Shown: positions 26,892 to 36,079 of the stretch, in pieces | How the letters are laid out: each line of letters starts with the position of its first letter | Position numbering within the stretch: position 1 is the stretch's first letter | NCBI RefSeq assembly: GCF_013372205.1 | Contig: NZ_CP053831.1 | Coordinates: 496,001 to 560,000, forward strand | DNA length: 64,000 nucleotides | Direction of reading: 5' to 3' | Source: Campylobacter mucosalis | GTDB taxonomy: Bacteria; Campylobacterota; Campylobacteria; Campylobacterales; Campylobacteraceae | The notes under the pieces: generated by a model | The model's input: the letters and a program-made list of their open reading frames with translations, nothing else | What the model was told of the DNA's origin: nothing | Database searches by the model: none | Translations under genes and position numbers: made by a program

Positions 26892-28408
26892 TGATAGAGA
26901 GACTTTTGATAAAAAATCACCTTAGTTTTGATGAGGTTGAACTAAATTTTAAAGAGGGGCTTAGCGTTTTTACCGGCGTTAGCGGCGCTGGAAAATCGGT
27001 GCTAATGAACGCCATAATGAGTGCTTTTGGCTTATCTGAGAGCGAGGCTAGGCTGGTTGAGCTTGATGTTCGTTTTAATTTTAATATGAGTGAATTTGGC
27101 ATAGAAAATGAGGATGTAAATAGCTTTAAAATGCTTAAGGATAAAAGCACTCGCTACTTCATAAACTCACAAGCCATATCAAAGAAAAATTTATCCCAAA
27201 TCGCAAACGAACACATAAAACATCTCTGTGCAAAACAGATAAATGAGTTTGAAAATGAACGGTTTTTAGAGCTTTTAGACGCTTTGGTTCAAACAGATGA
27301 ACATAGACAAAATTTAAAAAAAATAGCCCAAATTTATGAAAATTTTAAAAAAGTCAAAACCGAGTTAGATACGATAAAATCGGATGAGTTAAAGATCGAG
27401 GAGCTAAAGGAATTTGCTAAATTTGAGATAGAAAAAATAAGCAGTGTAAATCCAAAAAAAGGCGAGTTTGATGAGCTTATGGCTATTAAAAAACGCCTTA
27501 GCAAACGCGATAAAATCGAACAGGCTTGGGCTAGAGCTGAGCAAATTTACGAGTTTGAACATAGCGTAGTAGAGGCTTTAAACATAAGTGAGCTTGATAC
27601 TACGTTTTTTGAAGAGGCTATGAATAGCTTAAGAATCGCAAAAGATAGCCTAAATATGGACGAACTAGATGACTTTGACGCTGGGGTGGTGCTTGATAGG
27701 ATAGAGGCGTTAAATGGCATTATAAGGCGTTATGGAAGCGAAGAAGAGGCACTAAATACGCTTGAGCGGAAAAAAGAGGAGCTACAAAGGTATGAAAATT
27801 TAAGCTTTAGCAAACAAGAGCTTGAGGCTCAATTTATAGAAATTTCAAAGCTACAAACTGAAATTTCAGACAAAATAAGCAGTGCTAGAAAAGCTGTCAT
27901 AAACAGATTAGAAACGCTGATAAACTCGTATCTTAACGAGCTTTATATGAAACCTGTTTCACTTTTGATAGAGCCAAAAAATGTAGATGAAAGTGGAGCT
28001 GATTTTGTAACGCTAAATTTAAATAACACTGCTTTAAATAAGCTTAGTTCAGGGGAGTTAAATAGGCTTAGACTAGCGTTTATAGCCTCATCTAGTGATA
28101 TTTTACAAAGCGGAAATGGAGTGATAATACTTGATGAAATAGACGCAAATTTGAGCGGAAAAGAGGCGATGAGTATCGCAAATGTTTTAGTAAAAATTGC
28201 GAAATTTTATCAAATTTTTGCAATCTCACACCAGCCACAGCTAAGTTCTAAAGCAAACTCTCATTTTTTGGTTGAAAAAAATGCCGAAAAATCGAGCGTA
28301 AGGGAGCTAAAACCACACGAAAGAGCCGATGAACTTGCACGTATGATTAGCGGTGAGCATATTAGCCGTGAGGCTCTTGAGTTTGCAAAGGGGTTGTTAA
28401 GCAATTAA
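26891..28408 (+). CDS. recN: DNA repair ATPase RecN (short form)
   Basis: SMC-like protein for double-strand break repair. Walker A GVSGAGKSVLMN at residues about 31-42, long coiled coil (about 150-340), signature LSSGELNRLRLA, and Walker B VIILDEIDANLSG. 505 residues, shorter than in most bacteria but normal for Campylobacterota. ATG at 26891 preferred over a TTG one codon upstream. Confidence 0.93.
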   Translation: MIERLLIKNHLSFDEVELNFKEGLSVFTGVSGAGKSVLMNAIMSAFGLSESEARLVELDVRFNFNMSEFGIENEDVNSFKMLKDKSTRYFINSQAISKKNLSQIANEHIKHLCAKQINEFENERFLELLDALVQTDEHRQNLKKIAQIYENFKKVKTELDTIKSDELKIEELKEFAKFEIEKISSVNPKKGEFDELMAIKKRLSKRDKIEQAWARAEQIYEFEHSVVEALNISELDTTFFEEAMNSLRIAKDSLNMDELDDFDAGVVLDRIEALNGIIRRYGSEEEALNTLERKKEELQRYENLSFSKQELEAQFIEISKLQTEISDKISSARKAVINRLETLINSYLNELYMKPVSLLIEPKNVDESGADFVTLNLNNTALNKLSSGELNRLRLAFIASSSDILQSGNGVIILDEIDANLSGKEAMSIANVLVKIAKFYQIFAISHQPQLSSKANSHFLVEKNAEKSSVRELKPHERADELARMISGEHISREALEFAKGLLSN

Positions 28409-28505
28409 ATTAAGATAAAATCACATTTAAGCTAAAAAATAATTTTTTTTGATAAAATTGGGGTGCCTAAATTTTCAAAAATTACATAAACACGGAAAGA
28501 ATAAG

Positions 28506-29765
28506 ATGGAACGAATCCTTATCGTAGATGATAATAAAGCGCTTTCAAAACTCATAGCTAAGAAAATGCAAAGTAGCACGGAGCTTGGCTTGGAGATAGA
28601 TGTAGCTCACGATTTTGCTGAGGCTCAGGCGTTGATACAAAAGCATAAAAACAACTATTTTATCGCGTTGCTTGATCTAAATTTACCCGACGCACCAAAT
28701 GGCGAGATAGTTGATTATGCTCTTGAAAATAACCTTTGCGTCATAGTTTTAACAGGAAGTATAGATGAGGATACAAAGTCAAATTTTGTTAAGAAAAACA
28801 TCATTGACTATGTTTATAAAGGCAACGTTGATGACGTGAATTTCATATTTAAGATGATAGAGCGTCTTTATAAAAACAAGCAGTATAAGGCGATGATAGT
28901 TGAGGACTCGACACCTGTTAGAAACGAGCTAAAAAGAATGCTTAAGAACTTACAGTTTGAGGTATTTGCAGCTGCTCACGGTGAAGAGGCTATGAGCTAC
29001 TACGAGGATCATCCTGATATGAAGTTGGTTTTAACAGACTTTAATATGCCTGTTAAAAATGGACTAGAAGTTTTAAGAGAGCTTAGAGAAAAAGCCGATA
29101 AAAACACGCTTGGTATCATCGCTATGACTAGTCCAAACGATGATGTTGGTGCTGCCACGTTTTTAAAGAGTGGCGCAAATGACTTTCTAGCAAAGCCTTT
29201 TGGTAGAGAAGAGCTAACCTTACGCGTAAATAACACTATAGAAGCTATGGAAAATATAGAAAAGATAGCAAATTTTGCAAACAAAGACTTCTTAACTGGT
29301 GTCTACAATAGACGATTTTTTTATGCAAACATGTCAGAGTATATCCCACACGCAAACTCAGAAAGCGAACCTTATGCTGTTGCCATGCTTGATATAGATT
29401 TTTTCAAAAAGATAAACGATACTTATGGTCACGACGTTGGAGATAAGGTTATACAAACTTTGGCCAAAAAACTAGATGATTCTGTAAAAGGACGAGATGT
29501 TGTGGCTCGTTTTGGTGGGGAAGAATTTTGCGTTGTCCTTAAAAATATACAAAAAACGGATGCGATTAAGTTTTTTGTAGCAGTTAGATCTGCTATGGCG
29601 GCTAATGTCGTGGAGTATAAGGATCAGACTATAAAATTTACAGTTTCAATAGGTGTGGCGTTTAGTGATAACCAACGTGACATACACGAGCTAATTGAGA
29701 TGGCTGACTCTGCCCTTTATAACGCAAAGGAAAATGGAAGAAACAGAGTGGAGATAGCTGAGTGA
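28506..29765 (+). CDS. cbrR: CbrR-like response regulator: two receivers and GGDEF
   Basis: 419 residues. Receiver 1 (ILIVDDNKAL, phospho-Asp in ALLDLNLPD), receiver 2 (AMIVEDSTPV, LVLTDFNMPVKNG, FLAKPF) and a C-terminal diguanylate cyclase with GGEEF (RFGGEEFCVVL), so likely active in c-di-GMP synthesis. Matches CbrR of C. jejuni, linked to bile resistance, in domain order and neighbourhood. ATG at 28506 after aagaata; a TTG at 28449 in frame is less likely. Overlaps tatD by four bases. Confidence 0.85.
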   Translation: MERILIVDDNKALSKLIAKKMQSSTELGLEIDVAHDFAEAQALIQKHKNNYFIALLDLNLPDAPNGEIVDYALENNLCVIVLTGSIDEDTKSNFVKKNIIDYVYKGNVDDVNFIFKMIERLYKNKQYKAMIVEDSTPVRNELKRMLKNLQFEVFAAAHGEEAMSYYEDHPDMKLVLTDFNMPVKNGLEVLRELREKADKNTLGIIAMTSPNDDVGAATFLKSGANDFLAKPFGREELTLRVNNTIEAMENIEKIANFANKDFLTGVYNRRFFYANMSEYIPHANSESEPYAVAMLDIDFFKKINDTYGHDVGDKVIQTLAKKLDDSVKGRDVVARFGGEEFCVVLKNIQKTDAIKFFVAVRSAMAANVVEYKDQTIKFTVSIGVAFSDNQRDIHELIEMADSALYNAKENGRNRVEIAE

Positions 29766-30541
29766 TCATCGATACTCACTGCCATTTAGATGATAAAAGC
29801 TACGATGCAGATTTTTTGCAAATGTTACAAAATGCTAGAAATTCTGACGTTCGTGGCTTTGTTATACCTGGTGCTGATATTAATGATTTACCAAAAATAG
29901 CCAAAATAGCCAAAGAACATAGCCAAATTTATTTTGCGGTTGGAGTTCATCCTTATGATAAAGATGGCTTTGATGATAAAATTTTAAGGGAATTTATAAC
30001 GCACGATAAGTGCATAGCTGTGGGCGAGTGTGGGCTTGACTATTTTCGTTTGCCAAAAGATGATGATAAAAAGAGTGTTGAGAAGCAGGAGCAAAAACGT
30101 GTTTTTTTAGCTCAATTAGAGCTTGCAATTGAGTTTAAAAAACCCGTTATACTTCACGTTCGTGACGCTAACGAGGATTGTTTTAATATTTTAAAGGAGT
30201 ATGCTACAAAGCTAGAGGGTGCTGTTTTGCACTGCTACAATGCGTCGCCTTTATTATTAGAACTTACGAAATTTGGAAATTTTTACTTTGGTATAGGTGG
30301 CGTTTTGACGTTTAAAAATGCCAAAAATTTAGTAGAAATTTTGCCAAAAATTCCAAAAGATAAGTTGCTTATAGAAACTGATGCTCCATATCTTACTCCA
30401 GAGCCATTTCGTGGCAGGAGGAATGAGCCAGCTTTTACGAGCTTTGTTGCTAAAAAGATAGCTGAAATTCTAAGCCTTAGCGAGAGTGAAGTTTGCGAAC
30501 TGACCTCAAGCAATGCCAAAAGATTGTTTAAGGTGTTTTGA
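29762..30541 (+). CDS. tatD: TatD-family metal-dependent hydrolase/DNase
   Basis: 259 residues, GTG start. Metal-binding DTHCHLDD at the N terminus, GECGLDYFR, HVRDA, HCYNAS and the ETDAPYLTPEP motif are all present. TatD proteins are 3'-5' DNases acting in repair or RNA/DNA quality control. Confidence 0.9.
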   Translation: MIIDTHCHLDDKSYDADFLQMLQNARNSDVRGFVIPGADINDLPKIAKIAKEHSQIYFAVGVHPYDKDGFDDKILREFITHDKCIAVGECGLDYFRLPKDDDKKSVEKQEQKRVFLAQLELAIEFKKPVILHVRDANEDCFNILKEYATKLEGAVLHCYNASPLLLELTKFGNFYFGIGGVLTFKNAKNLVEILPKIPKDKLLIETDAPYLTPEPFRGRRNEPAFTSFVAKKIAEILSLSESEVCELTSSNAKRLFKVF

Positions 30542-30560
30542 CACGTAAATAAGGATAAAA

Positions 30561-31772
30561 ATGAAAGCCATATTAAAGATATTTTTAATATTTGCCTGTG
30601 CAGTTTCGCTGTTTGCAGGTCCTGCTGAAAATTCACACGATTTTCAAGCAAAAATTCTAAAAGAACTTGACATAGATCTGAAATTTATGAATACCTCATA
30701 TTACAAAGATATGAAAAATAGCATAAAAACAAATCAAATTAACGCGTTTTCTAAAATTTTAAAAGATGGATACAGATACGTACCGGTACTAAAGGCTCAT
30801 ATAAATGAGTCTGGCATACCTGGCTCTTTTTTGTATCTTGCTATGATAGAATCGGGTTTTTCAAACCACATAGTTTCAAGTGCTAAGGCTGTTGGCATGT
30901 GGCAATTTATGGAAAAAACCGCAAGACTGCACGGACTAAAGATAAATAAATACGTAGATGAAAGGCGCGATCCTATAGCTTCTACAAAGGCTGCTACAAC
31001 GTATCTTAAGGGGCTAAAGAGCCAGTTTGGCAAATGGTATCTTGCTATAATGGCTTATAACTGTGGTGAGGGAAGGCTTCAAAAAGGCATAACAATGGCT
31101 GGAACTGACGATATAGCCGTTCTTTTAGACCCTAGTAAAAACTATCTGCCAAAGGAAACTAGAAATTTTATAATTAAAATTTTAAGAGCCTCTTTTATAG
31201 CTAAGGATTCTGAGTTTTTGCTCTCAAAAGACGCAAAAATGCTTCAATCTATGAATGGACTTAAGCTAACAAAGGTAAGCGTCCCTGGTGGCACGAATTT
31301 AATCCAAGTTGCCGATAGCATAGGGGTTGGCGTAACTAGACTAAAAGAGGATAACTCTCATCTGAAGTTTATATTTACGCCACCAACGTCAAAGAACTAT
31401 TATGTATATATCCCTGAGAGTAAAAAAGAGCTATTTGAGCAAAATTTCAAACCTTTTGCTGGTAAAAATAACTTCTATACATACACCGTTAAAAAGGGTG
31501 ACACTCTGCTTGGTATAGCCAAAAAAGAAGGCATAAGCCACCGAGCTATAAAAGAGTATAACGAGCTAAAGACAAATTTAGTCGCCGTAAATCAAAAGCT
31601 TATCATACCAGACTCTGCTAAAAATAAGATACAAAATTACGTAGTAAAAACAGGCGATACATTAGCGACACTTTCAAAGAAATTTAACGTAGATGCAAAA
31701 GATATTGCAGAAGCAAACTCTATCGCTAGATCTGATGTTTTAAAAGTTGGAGTAAATATTGTCATACCTTAA
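30561..31772 (+). CDS. mltD: Membrane-bound lytic transglycosylase D (SLT + 2 LysM)
   Basis: 403 residues, signal peptide ending LFAG. SLT catalytic domain about residues 85-190 with the Glu in LAMIESGFS, then GMWQFM and AYNCGEGRL. Two C-terminal LysM domains (YTYTVKKGDTLLGIAKK and QNYVVKTGDTLATLSKK). Cleaves peptidoglycan in the periplasm. Overlaps rlpA by 14 bases. Confidence 0.92.
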   Translation: MKAILKIFLIFACAVSLFAGPAENSHDFQAKILKELDIDLKFMNTSYYKDMKNSIKTNQINAFSKILKDGYRYVPVLKAHINESGIPGSFLYLAMIESGFSNHIVSSAKAVGMWQFMEKTARLHGLKINKYVDERRDPIASTKAATTYLKGLKSQFGKWYLAIMAYNCGEGRLQKGITMAGTDDIAVLLDPSKNYLPKETRNFIIKILRASFIAKDSEFLLSKDAKMLQSMNGLKLTKVSVPGGTNLIQVADSIGVGVTRLKEDNSHLKFIFTPPTSKNYYVYIPESKKELFEQNFKPFAGKNNFYTYTVKKGDTLLGIAKKEGISHRAIKEYNELKTNLVAVNQKLIIPDSAKNKIQNYVVKTGDTLATLSKKFNVDAKDIAEANSIARSDVLKVGVNIVIP

Positions 31773-32550
31773 AATTCTAAAATTTACAGCCATTGCTTTT
31801 TTTATTACTGGATGTTCTTGGAGTGGTGCCCCGTTTACGCCTAGTGGGCCAACAAGTGTAAAACCAAACACATCAGCTAATATGCATAAAGCCACAATGA
31901 GACCATATACTATAAATGGCAAGACCTATTATCCGACCGTTGTTAGTGTTGGCGATAAGGCTAGTGGCACGGCTAGTTGGTATGGTCCGGACTTTCACGG
32001 CAAAAAGACATCAAATGGCGAAATTTACAATATGCACAATATGACCGCAGCTCATAAAACCTTGCCGATGAATACGATCTTAAAAGTAACAAATTTAAAA
32101 AACAGTAGATCTGTTGTGGTTCGTGTAAATGACAGAGGTCCTTTTGTAGGTAACCGAGTTTTAGATCTATCAAAAGCGGCAGCGCAACAGCTAGATATGA
32201 TAGCTAATGGAACAGCACCTGTTAGTATGGAGGTTATAGGTTTTCACGAGAATACGCCAGTGGCTCAAAACAAGCCAACCCAAAACACAGGCATGCAGAT
32301 GAATACACAAAGCTTTGTGGGTGGCGAATTTATGGTTCAGATAGGCTCTTTTAAAAATCAAAGTGGAGCACAAAGATATAAAAACGAACACCAAAGTATA
32401 ATGGGCTATAAGACAATAGTAAAAAGCTTTAGCGATGATAACGGAGTTTTGGTTTATAGGGTATTTTTAACTGGATTTAGAAGTGAAGACGAGGCAAGAG
32501 ATTTTGCTAAGAGTGGAAAATTTGAGGGTGCATTTATAGTTAGGGGCTGA
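31759..32550 (+). CDS. rlpA: RlpA septal lytic transglycosylase, lipoprotein
   Basis: Lipobox ITGC follows a short signal peptide from a TTG start that overlaps mltD. Double-psi beta-barrel (GTASWYGPDFHGKKTSNGE, VRVNDRGPFVGNRVLDLSK) with catalytic residues intact, and a C-terminal SPOR domain (EFMVQIGSFKNQSGAQRY) that binds denuded glycan strands at the septum. Confidence 0.9.
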   Translation: MSYLKILKFTAIAFFITGCSWSGAPFTPSGPTSVKPNTSANMHKATMRPYTINGKTYYPTVVSVGDKASGTASWYGPDFHGKKTSNGEIYNMHNMTAAHKTLPMNTILKVTNLKNSRSVVVRVNDRGPFVGNRVLDLSKAAAQQLDMIANGTAPVSMEVIGFHENTPVAQNKPTQNTGMQMNTQSFVGGEFMVQIGSFKNQSGAQRYKNEHQSIMGYKTIVKSFSDDNGVLVYRVFLTGFRSEDEARDFAKSGKFEGAFIVRG

Positions 32551-32551
32551 T

Positions 32552-33127
32552 ATGGCTAATATAAGTAGAAAGACAAACGAAACCGATATAAACGCCAAAA
32601 TAAATTTATATGGTAGCGGAATTTGTAAAATTTCAACTAAAATAGGCTTTTTTGATCATATGTTGCAGTCATTTGCAAAACACGCACTAATTGACTTAGA
32701 GTTAGCCTGTGATGGCGATATTTATGTTGATTTTCACCATAGTGTAGAAGATGTGGGTATAGTTATTGGTTCTCTTTTAAAGCAAGAAATATATCCAGCA
32801 AGTGGCATTGAGCGTTTTGGAGATAGTGTTGTTGTGATGGATGAGGCAGCTGTTAGTTGTGCGATAGATCTTAGCAATAGGGCGTTTTTGGTTTATGAAA
32901 ATTTTAGTCAAAGTGGCAAGGTTGGAGAGTTTGACGTAGAGCTTGTTGAGGAGTTTTTTAGAGCTGTTGCTAGTAATGCAAATATCACGCTTCACCTAAG
33001 CAAAATTCGTGGCAAAAACGCTCATCATATAATCGAAGCTACATTTAAGGCGTTTGCCGTTGCGTTAAGAAGAGCGATTGCTAAAAATGAGCGAGTATTA
33101 ACTCCTAGCACTAAAGGCGTTTTATGA
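32552..33127 (+). CDS. hisB: Imidazoleglycerol-phosphate dehydratase
   Basis: Histidine biosynthesis enzyme, monofunctional 191-residue form without the N-terminal phosphatase. Metal-binding signatures FFDHMLQSFAKH, DFHHSVEDVGI and AHHIIEATFKAF. It sits alone among envelope genes and overlaps kdsC by four bases, so it is expressed with them. Confidence 0.94.
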   Translation: MANISRKTNETDINAKINLYGSGICKISTKIGFFDHMLQSFAKHALIDLELACDGDIYVDFHHSVEDVGIVIGSLLKQEIYPASGIERFGDSVVVMDEAAVSCAIDLSNRAFLVYENFSQSGKVGEFDVELVEEFFRAVASNANITLHLSKIRGKNAHHIIEATFKAFAVALRRAIAKNERVLTPSTKGVL

Positions 33128-33612
33128 TAGAGATTATTTTTTTAGATGTTGATGGATGTTTAACTGATGGTAAAATCGTGTATGACGCAAATGGCGAACT
33201 ACTAAAATCATTTGACGTTAAAGATGGCTATGCAATAGAGAGTTGGCTAAAGCTTGGTAAAAAAGTTGCTATTATAACCGGCAGAAAGTCAGAAATTGTA
33301 GAAAGACGTGCCGAGGATCTTAAGATAACGCACGTTTATCAGGGTGTTAGCGACAAGCTTGAGGTCGCGAAGGAAATTTTAAAATTTGAGGGTCTTAGCT
33401 TTGAAAATGCGGCTGCTATCGGCGATGACTATAATGACTACAAAATTTTACAAGCCGTTTCGTGGAGCTTTAAACCAAAAGACGCTATAAAAGAGCTTGA
33501 AGTAGATACAAGATTAAAGCACAAAGGCGGTGCTGGGGCTATTCGTGAGATGATAGAGATAATCATCAAAGAGCAAGATTTGTATGATGAATGGTCTAAG
33601 CGTTGGTTATAA
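33124..33612 (+). CDS. kdsC: KDO-8-phosphate phosphatase
   Basis: HAD phosphatase of 162 residues without cap domain, typical of KdsC. Nucleophile motif FLDVDGCLTDG, then ITGRKS and GDDYND. Produces KDO for lipid A core. Start overlaps hisB; end overlaps lptC by ten bases. Confidence 0.92.
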   Translation: MIEIIFLDVDGCLTDGKIVYDANGELLKSFDVKDGYAIESWLKLGKKVAIITGRKSEIVERRAEDLKITHVYQGVSDKLEVAKEILKFEGLSFENAAAIGDDYNDYKILQAVSWSFKPKDAIKELEVDTRLKHKGGAGAIREMIEIIIKEQDLYDEWSKRWL

Positions 33613-34124
33613 AAATTTTCTATTTTGTTATTACTATTTTTAGTGTAACATTTATATTTTTACTCTCATCTGACCCGTACTTTGCTGATACGTTTAAGCA
33701 GGATTTTAAGGTATCAAACACTCAGGCAAACGATGTTGTAGACTATGAAATAAACGCAACTAAGGTCGTTTCTGTTTATGAGGCAGATGAGATGAATAGA
33801 TATGCTGATTTTGATGAGGCTTTGAAATTTAAATCCACATCTTTAAGAGGCTTACAGCAGCATCTTATGAGTTCTGATAAGGCGATTTTACAAGGCTATG
33901 AGATAAAATTTATAAGCAATGCAAAATATGAAAATAATGAGAGTTTGAAATTTAGCTCAGAAGAGATGATTTATAATAAAAAAACTAAGATTATACGCTC
34001 TGATGTGCCATTTGAAATTTTAAGGGATACCAATAGAGCTATTGGACAAAGCATAGAGTATGATACACAAAAAAAGCAGATGAGGGCTAAGGAGATAAAA
34101 GCGTGGGTAGAGCAAGACAAATAG
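33603..34124 (+). CDS. lptC: LptC, LPS export inner-membrane protein
   Basis: 173 residues with one N-terminal membrane helix and a periplasmic beta-jellyroll (about residues 80-170). TTG start inside the end of kdsC. Identification rests on size, topology and position directly between kdsC and lptA; sequence itself is weakly conserved. Confidence 0.78.
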   Translation: MVIKIFYFVITIFSVTFIFLLSSDPYFADTFKQDFKVSNTQANDVVDYEINATKVVSVYEADEMNRYADFDEALKFKSTSLRGLQQHLMSSDKAILQGYEIKFISNAKYENNESLKFSSEEMIYNKKTKIIRSDVPFEILRDTNRAIGQSIEYDTQKKQMRAKEIKAWVEQDK

Positions 34125-34576
34125 TGCTTTTTTTGGCACTTAGTGTTTTAGCATTTGGTGCTGAGCAAGTGCAGATAGTTGCAGATAGTTTTTTTGCTGA
34201 TGAAAACAAGCAGATTAGCGAATTTAAGGGCAATGTTAAGATAAATAAGGGAAATTTTGACGAGCTAGTAGCAAAAAATGTTGTTGTGCATTTTGATAAA
34301 AATAGACAACCGACCAAATATATCGCAACGGGTGACGCGAAATTTAAAGTCCTAATCAAGCAAAAGCACTACAATGGAAACGCAGAGGTGTTAATCTACG
34401 AACCAGCAACTCAAACATACACCCTAACAAAAGACGCTCATTTGCACGAAATAGACACCGATAAGCATATTTATGGAGAAAAAATCGTCATAAACCAGCT
34501 AAGCGGAACTTATAATGTAAATAGTGATGAGAAAAAGCCAGTGAAATTTATCTTTCAAGTTGAGGATAAAAAGTGA
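34103..34576 (+). CDS. lptA: LptA, periplasmic LPS bridge protein
   Basis: 157 residues, signal peptide (GRARQIVLFLALSVLAFGA), then the OstA/LptA pattern VQIVADSFFADENKQISEFKGN. Carries LPS between LptC and LptD. GTG start overlapping lptC by 22 bases. Confidence 0.88.
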   Translation: MGRARQIVLFLALSVLAFGAEQVQIVADSFFADENKQISEFKGNVKINKGNFDELVAKNVVVHFDKNRQPTKYIATGDAKFKVLIKQKHYNGNAEVLIYEPATQTYTLTKDAHLHEIDTDKHIYGEKIVINQLSGTYNVNSDEKKPVKFIFQVEDKK

Positions 34577-35169
34577 TAAGAGCTGTCAGGGCTAAATTTT
34601 TAACATCAAGTCCAAGCATAAAAGAGGCTCCGTCTTTTGGGCTAAGTGAGATTGTATTTTTAGGACGCTCTAATGTTGGAAAATCAAGCCTTATAAACGC
34701 ACTAACTAACAACAACTCTCTAGCCAAGAGCTCATCTACTCCCGGCAAAACACAGCTTATAAATTTCTTTGAGGTTGGACTTAAAGACGAGGATGAGCAG
34801 TTTGACATTATATTTGTTGATCTACCTGGTTTTGGCTATGCAAAGGTCGCAAAGTCGCTTCATCACGAGTGGAAGAGAAATTTAGATGAGTTTTTAAAGC
34901 TAAGAAGTACGATAAGGCTTTTTGTACATCTTATAGACTCAAGGCATTTTGATTTAGATATAGACATTAACGTGCGTGAGTATCTAAAAAGCTTTCTTAG
35001 ACCAGATCAGCGAATGCTAAGCTTATATACAAAAGCTGATAAGCTAAATCAAAGCGAACGTGCGGCACTTATGAAATTTGACCCAAATGGAATTTTAGTC
35101 TCAACCCTAAATAAAAAGGGCGTAGATGACGCACTAAATAAGATAGTAAAAGAGAGCCTTGGATTATGA
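34573..35169 (+). CDS. engB: Ribosome-biogenesis GTPase EngB/YsxC
   Basis: 198-residue essential GTPase for 50S assembly. G1 GRSNVGKSSL, G2 SSTPGKTQ, G3 DLPGFG, G4 TKADKL are all intact. Overlaps lptA and the acetyltransferase gene by four bases each. Confidence 0.94.
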   Translation: MIRAVRAKFLTSSPSIKEAPSFGLSEIVFLGRSNVGKSSLINALTNNNSLAKSSSTPGKTQLINFFEVGLKDEDEQFDIIFVDLPGFGYAKVAKSLHHEWKRNLDEFLKLRSTIRLFVHLIDSRHFDLDIDINVREYLKSFLRPDQRMLSLYTKADKLNQSERAALMKFDPNGILVSTLNKKGVDDALNKIVKESLGL

Positions 35170-35624
35170 TAGAGTTAAAAAAACCAAAGCCAAAAGATGT
35201 CCCTGCTATGCAAAAAATGGTTGCAAAAGAGGTGGCAAATGCTATTATTTTGCCAAGAAGTGATGATGAAGTAAGCACAAATATAAGATCATACACTATC
35301 GCGACTAATGATAATGAGATAATAGGCTACGCGGCACTTCATTTTCATACCGTAAATTTAGCAGAGGTAAGAAGCCTTGTAGTAAGCGATGAGTATAGAG
35401 GGCAGGGCGTAGGCTCGATGATTGTAAAGAAAATTTTAGACGAGGCAAGAGAGTATGAGATAGCTCAGGTTTTTACGCTTACTTACAAAAAGAGTTTTTT
35501 TGAAAAGCTCGGCTTTTACGAGATAGAAAAGACACAGCTTCCAGCTCAGAAAATTTGGGCTGATTGTGCAAAATGCAAACGCTTTCCAATATGCGACGAA
35601 ATAGCTCTAATCTACGATATTTAG
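35166..35624 (+). CDS. GNAT acetyltransferase, short N-acetylglutamate-synthase type
   Basis: 152 residues. Acetyl-CoA site VSDEYRGQGVGSMIV, and FFEKLGFYEIEK. The C-terminal WADCAKCKRFPICDE resembles the Cys-rich end of single-domain N-acetylglutamate synthases, which would make it the first arginine-pathway enzyme. Substrate not proven. Confidence 0.75.
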   Translation: MIELKKPKPKDVPAMQKMVAKEVANAIILPRSDDEVSTNIRSYTIATNDNEIIGYAALHFHTVNLAEVRSLVVSDEYRGQGVGSMIVKKILDEAREYEIAQVFTLTYKKSFFEKLGFYEIEKTQLPAQKIWADCAKCKRFPICDEIALIYDI

Positions 35625-36079
35625 GCAATTTTTTAGGCATTATAGCTTTATTTGCTTATGAAGTTGCTACCACTATGTATAGTGTTTTGCCACCACTTAT
35701 AGGCGTATTTTTTACATATTTGATTTTTGAGTATTCTAAAAAGCGTAAAAGATATACGGAATTTGATTTTGGCTGGTATTTAAGTATCGCATTTTTGATA
35801 TTTGCCGAGCAAATTCACGGTTTTTACATATTTTCTAGCATAGTGGCGTTTTTTATATTTTTTTATTTTATGGTTGATTGGCTTTTTGCTACATTTAAAT
35901 CCCGCCTTTTGCTACTTGTAGTTTTTGTTAGTGCTGGATATGTCGGGACTTACGCTGTAAGTTCGCTAATGAGCTACATTCAAAATTCAACAATGCTATA
36001 TTTTGGTAGTGAATATTTGGTGTTTATATCGGTTGAGTTTTTAATAAGCATAGTTTTGTTTAAAGAGCGTATAGTATGA
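35591..36079 (+). CDS. MreD-like membrane protein next to PBP2
   Basis: About 162 residues with five to six membrane helices. Position directly before mrdA and topology suggest an MreD-like role in cell elongation, but no MreD motif is clear. The start is uncertain: ATG at 35591 gives a sensible N terminus, ATG 35573 and TTG 35564 are in frame, and none has a good ribosome site, consistent with coupling to the upstream gene it overlaps. Confidence 0.65.
   Translation: MRRNSSNLRYLGNFLGIIALFAYEVATTMYSVLPPLIGVFFTYLIFEYSKKRKRYTEFDFGWYLSIAFLIFAEQIHGFYIFSSIVAFFIFFYFMVDWLFATFKSRLLLLVVFVSAGYVGTYAVSSLMSYIQNSTMLYFGSEYLVFISVEFLISIVLFKERIV

Noticed and set aside
28449-28505. Upstream TTG start for the CbrR-like regulator
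   Set aside because: Would add 19 residues before a receiver that already begins normally at the ATG 28506.
35564-35623. Upstream extension of the MreD-like gene inside the acetyltransferase
   Set aside because: The extra residues are polar, lack a ribosome site and coincide with the conserved end of the acetyltransferase in another frame.
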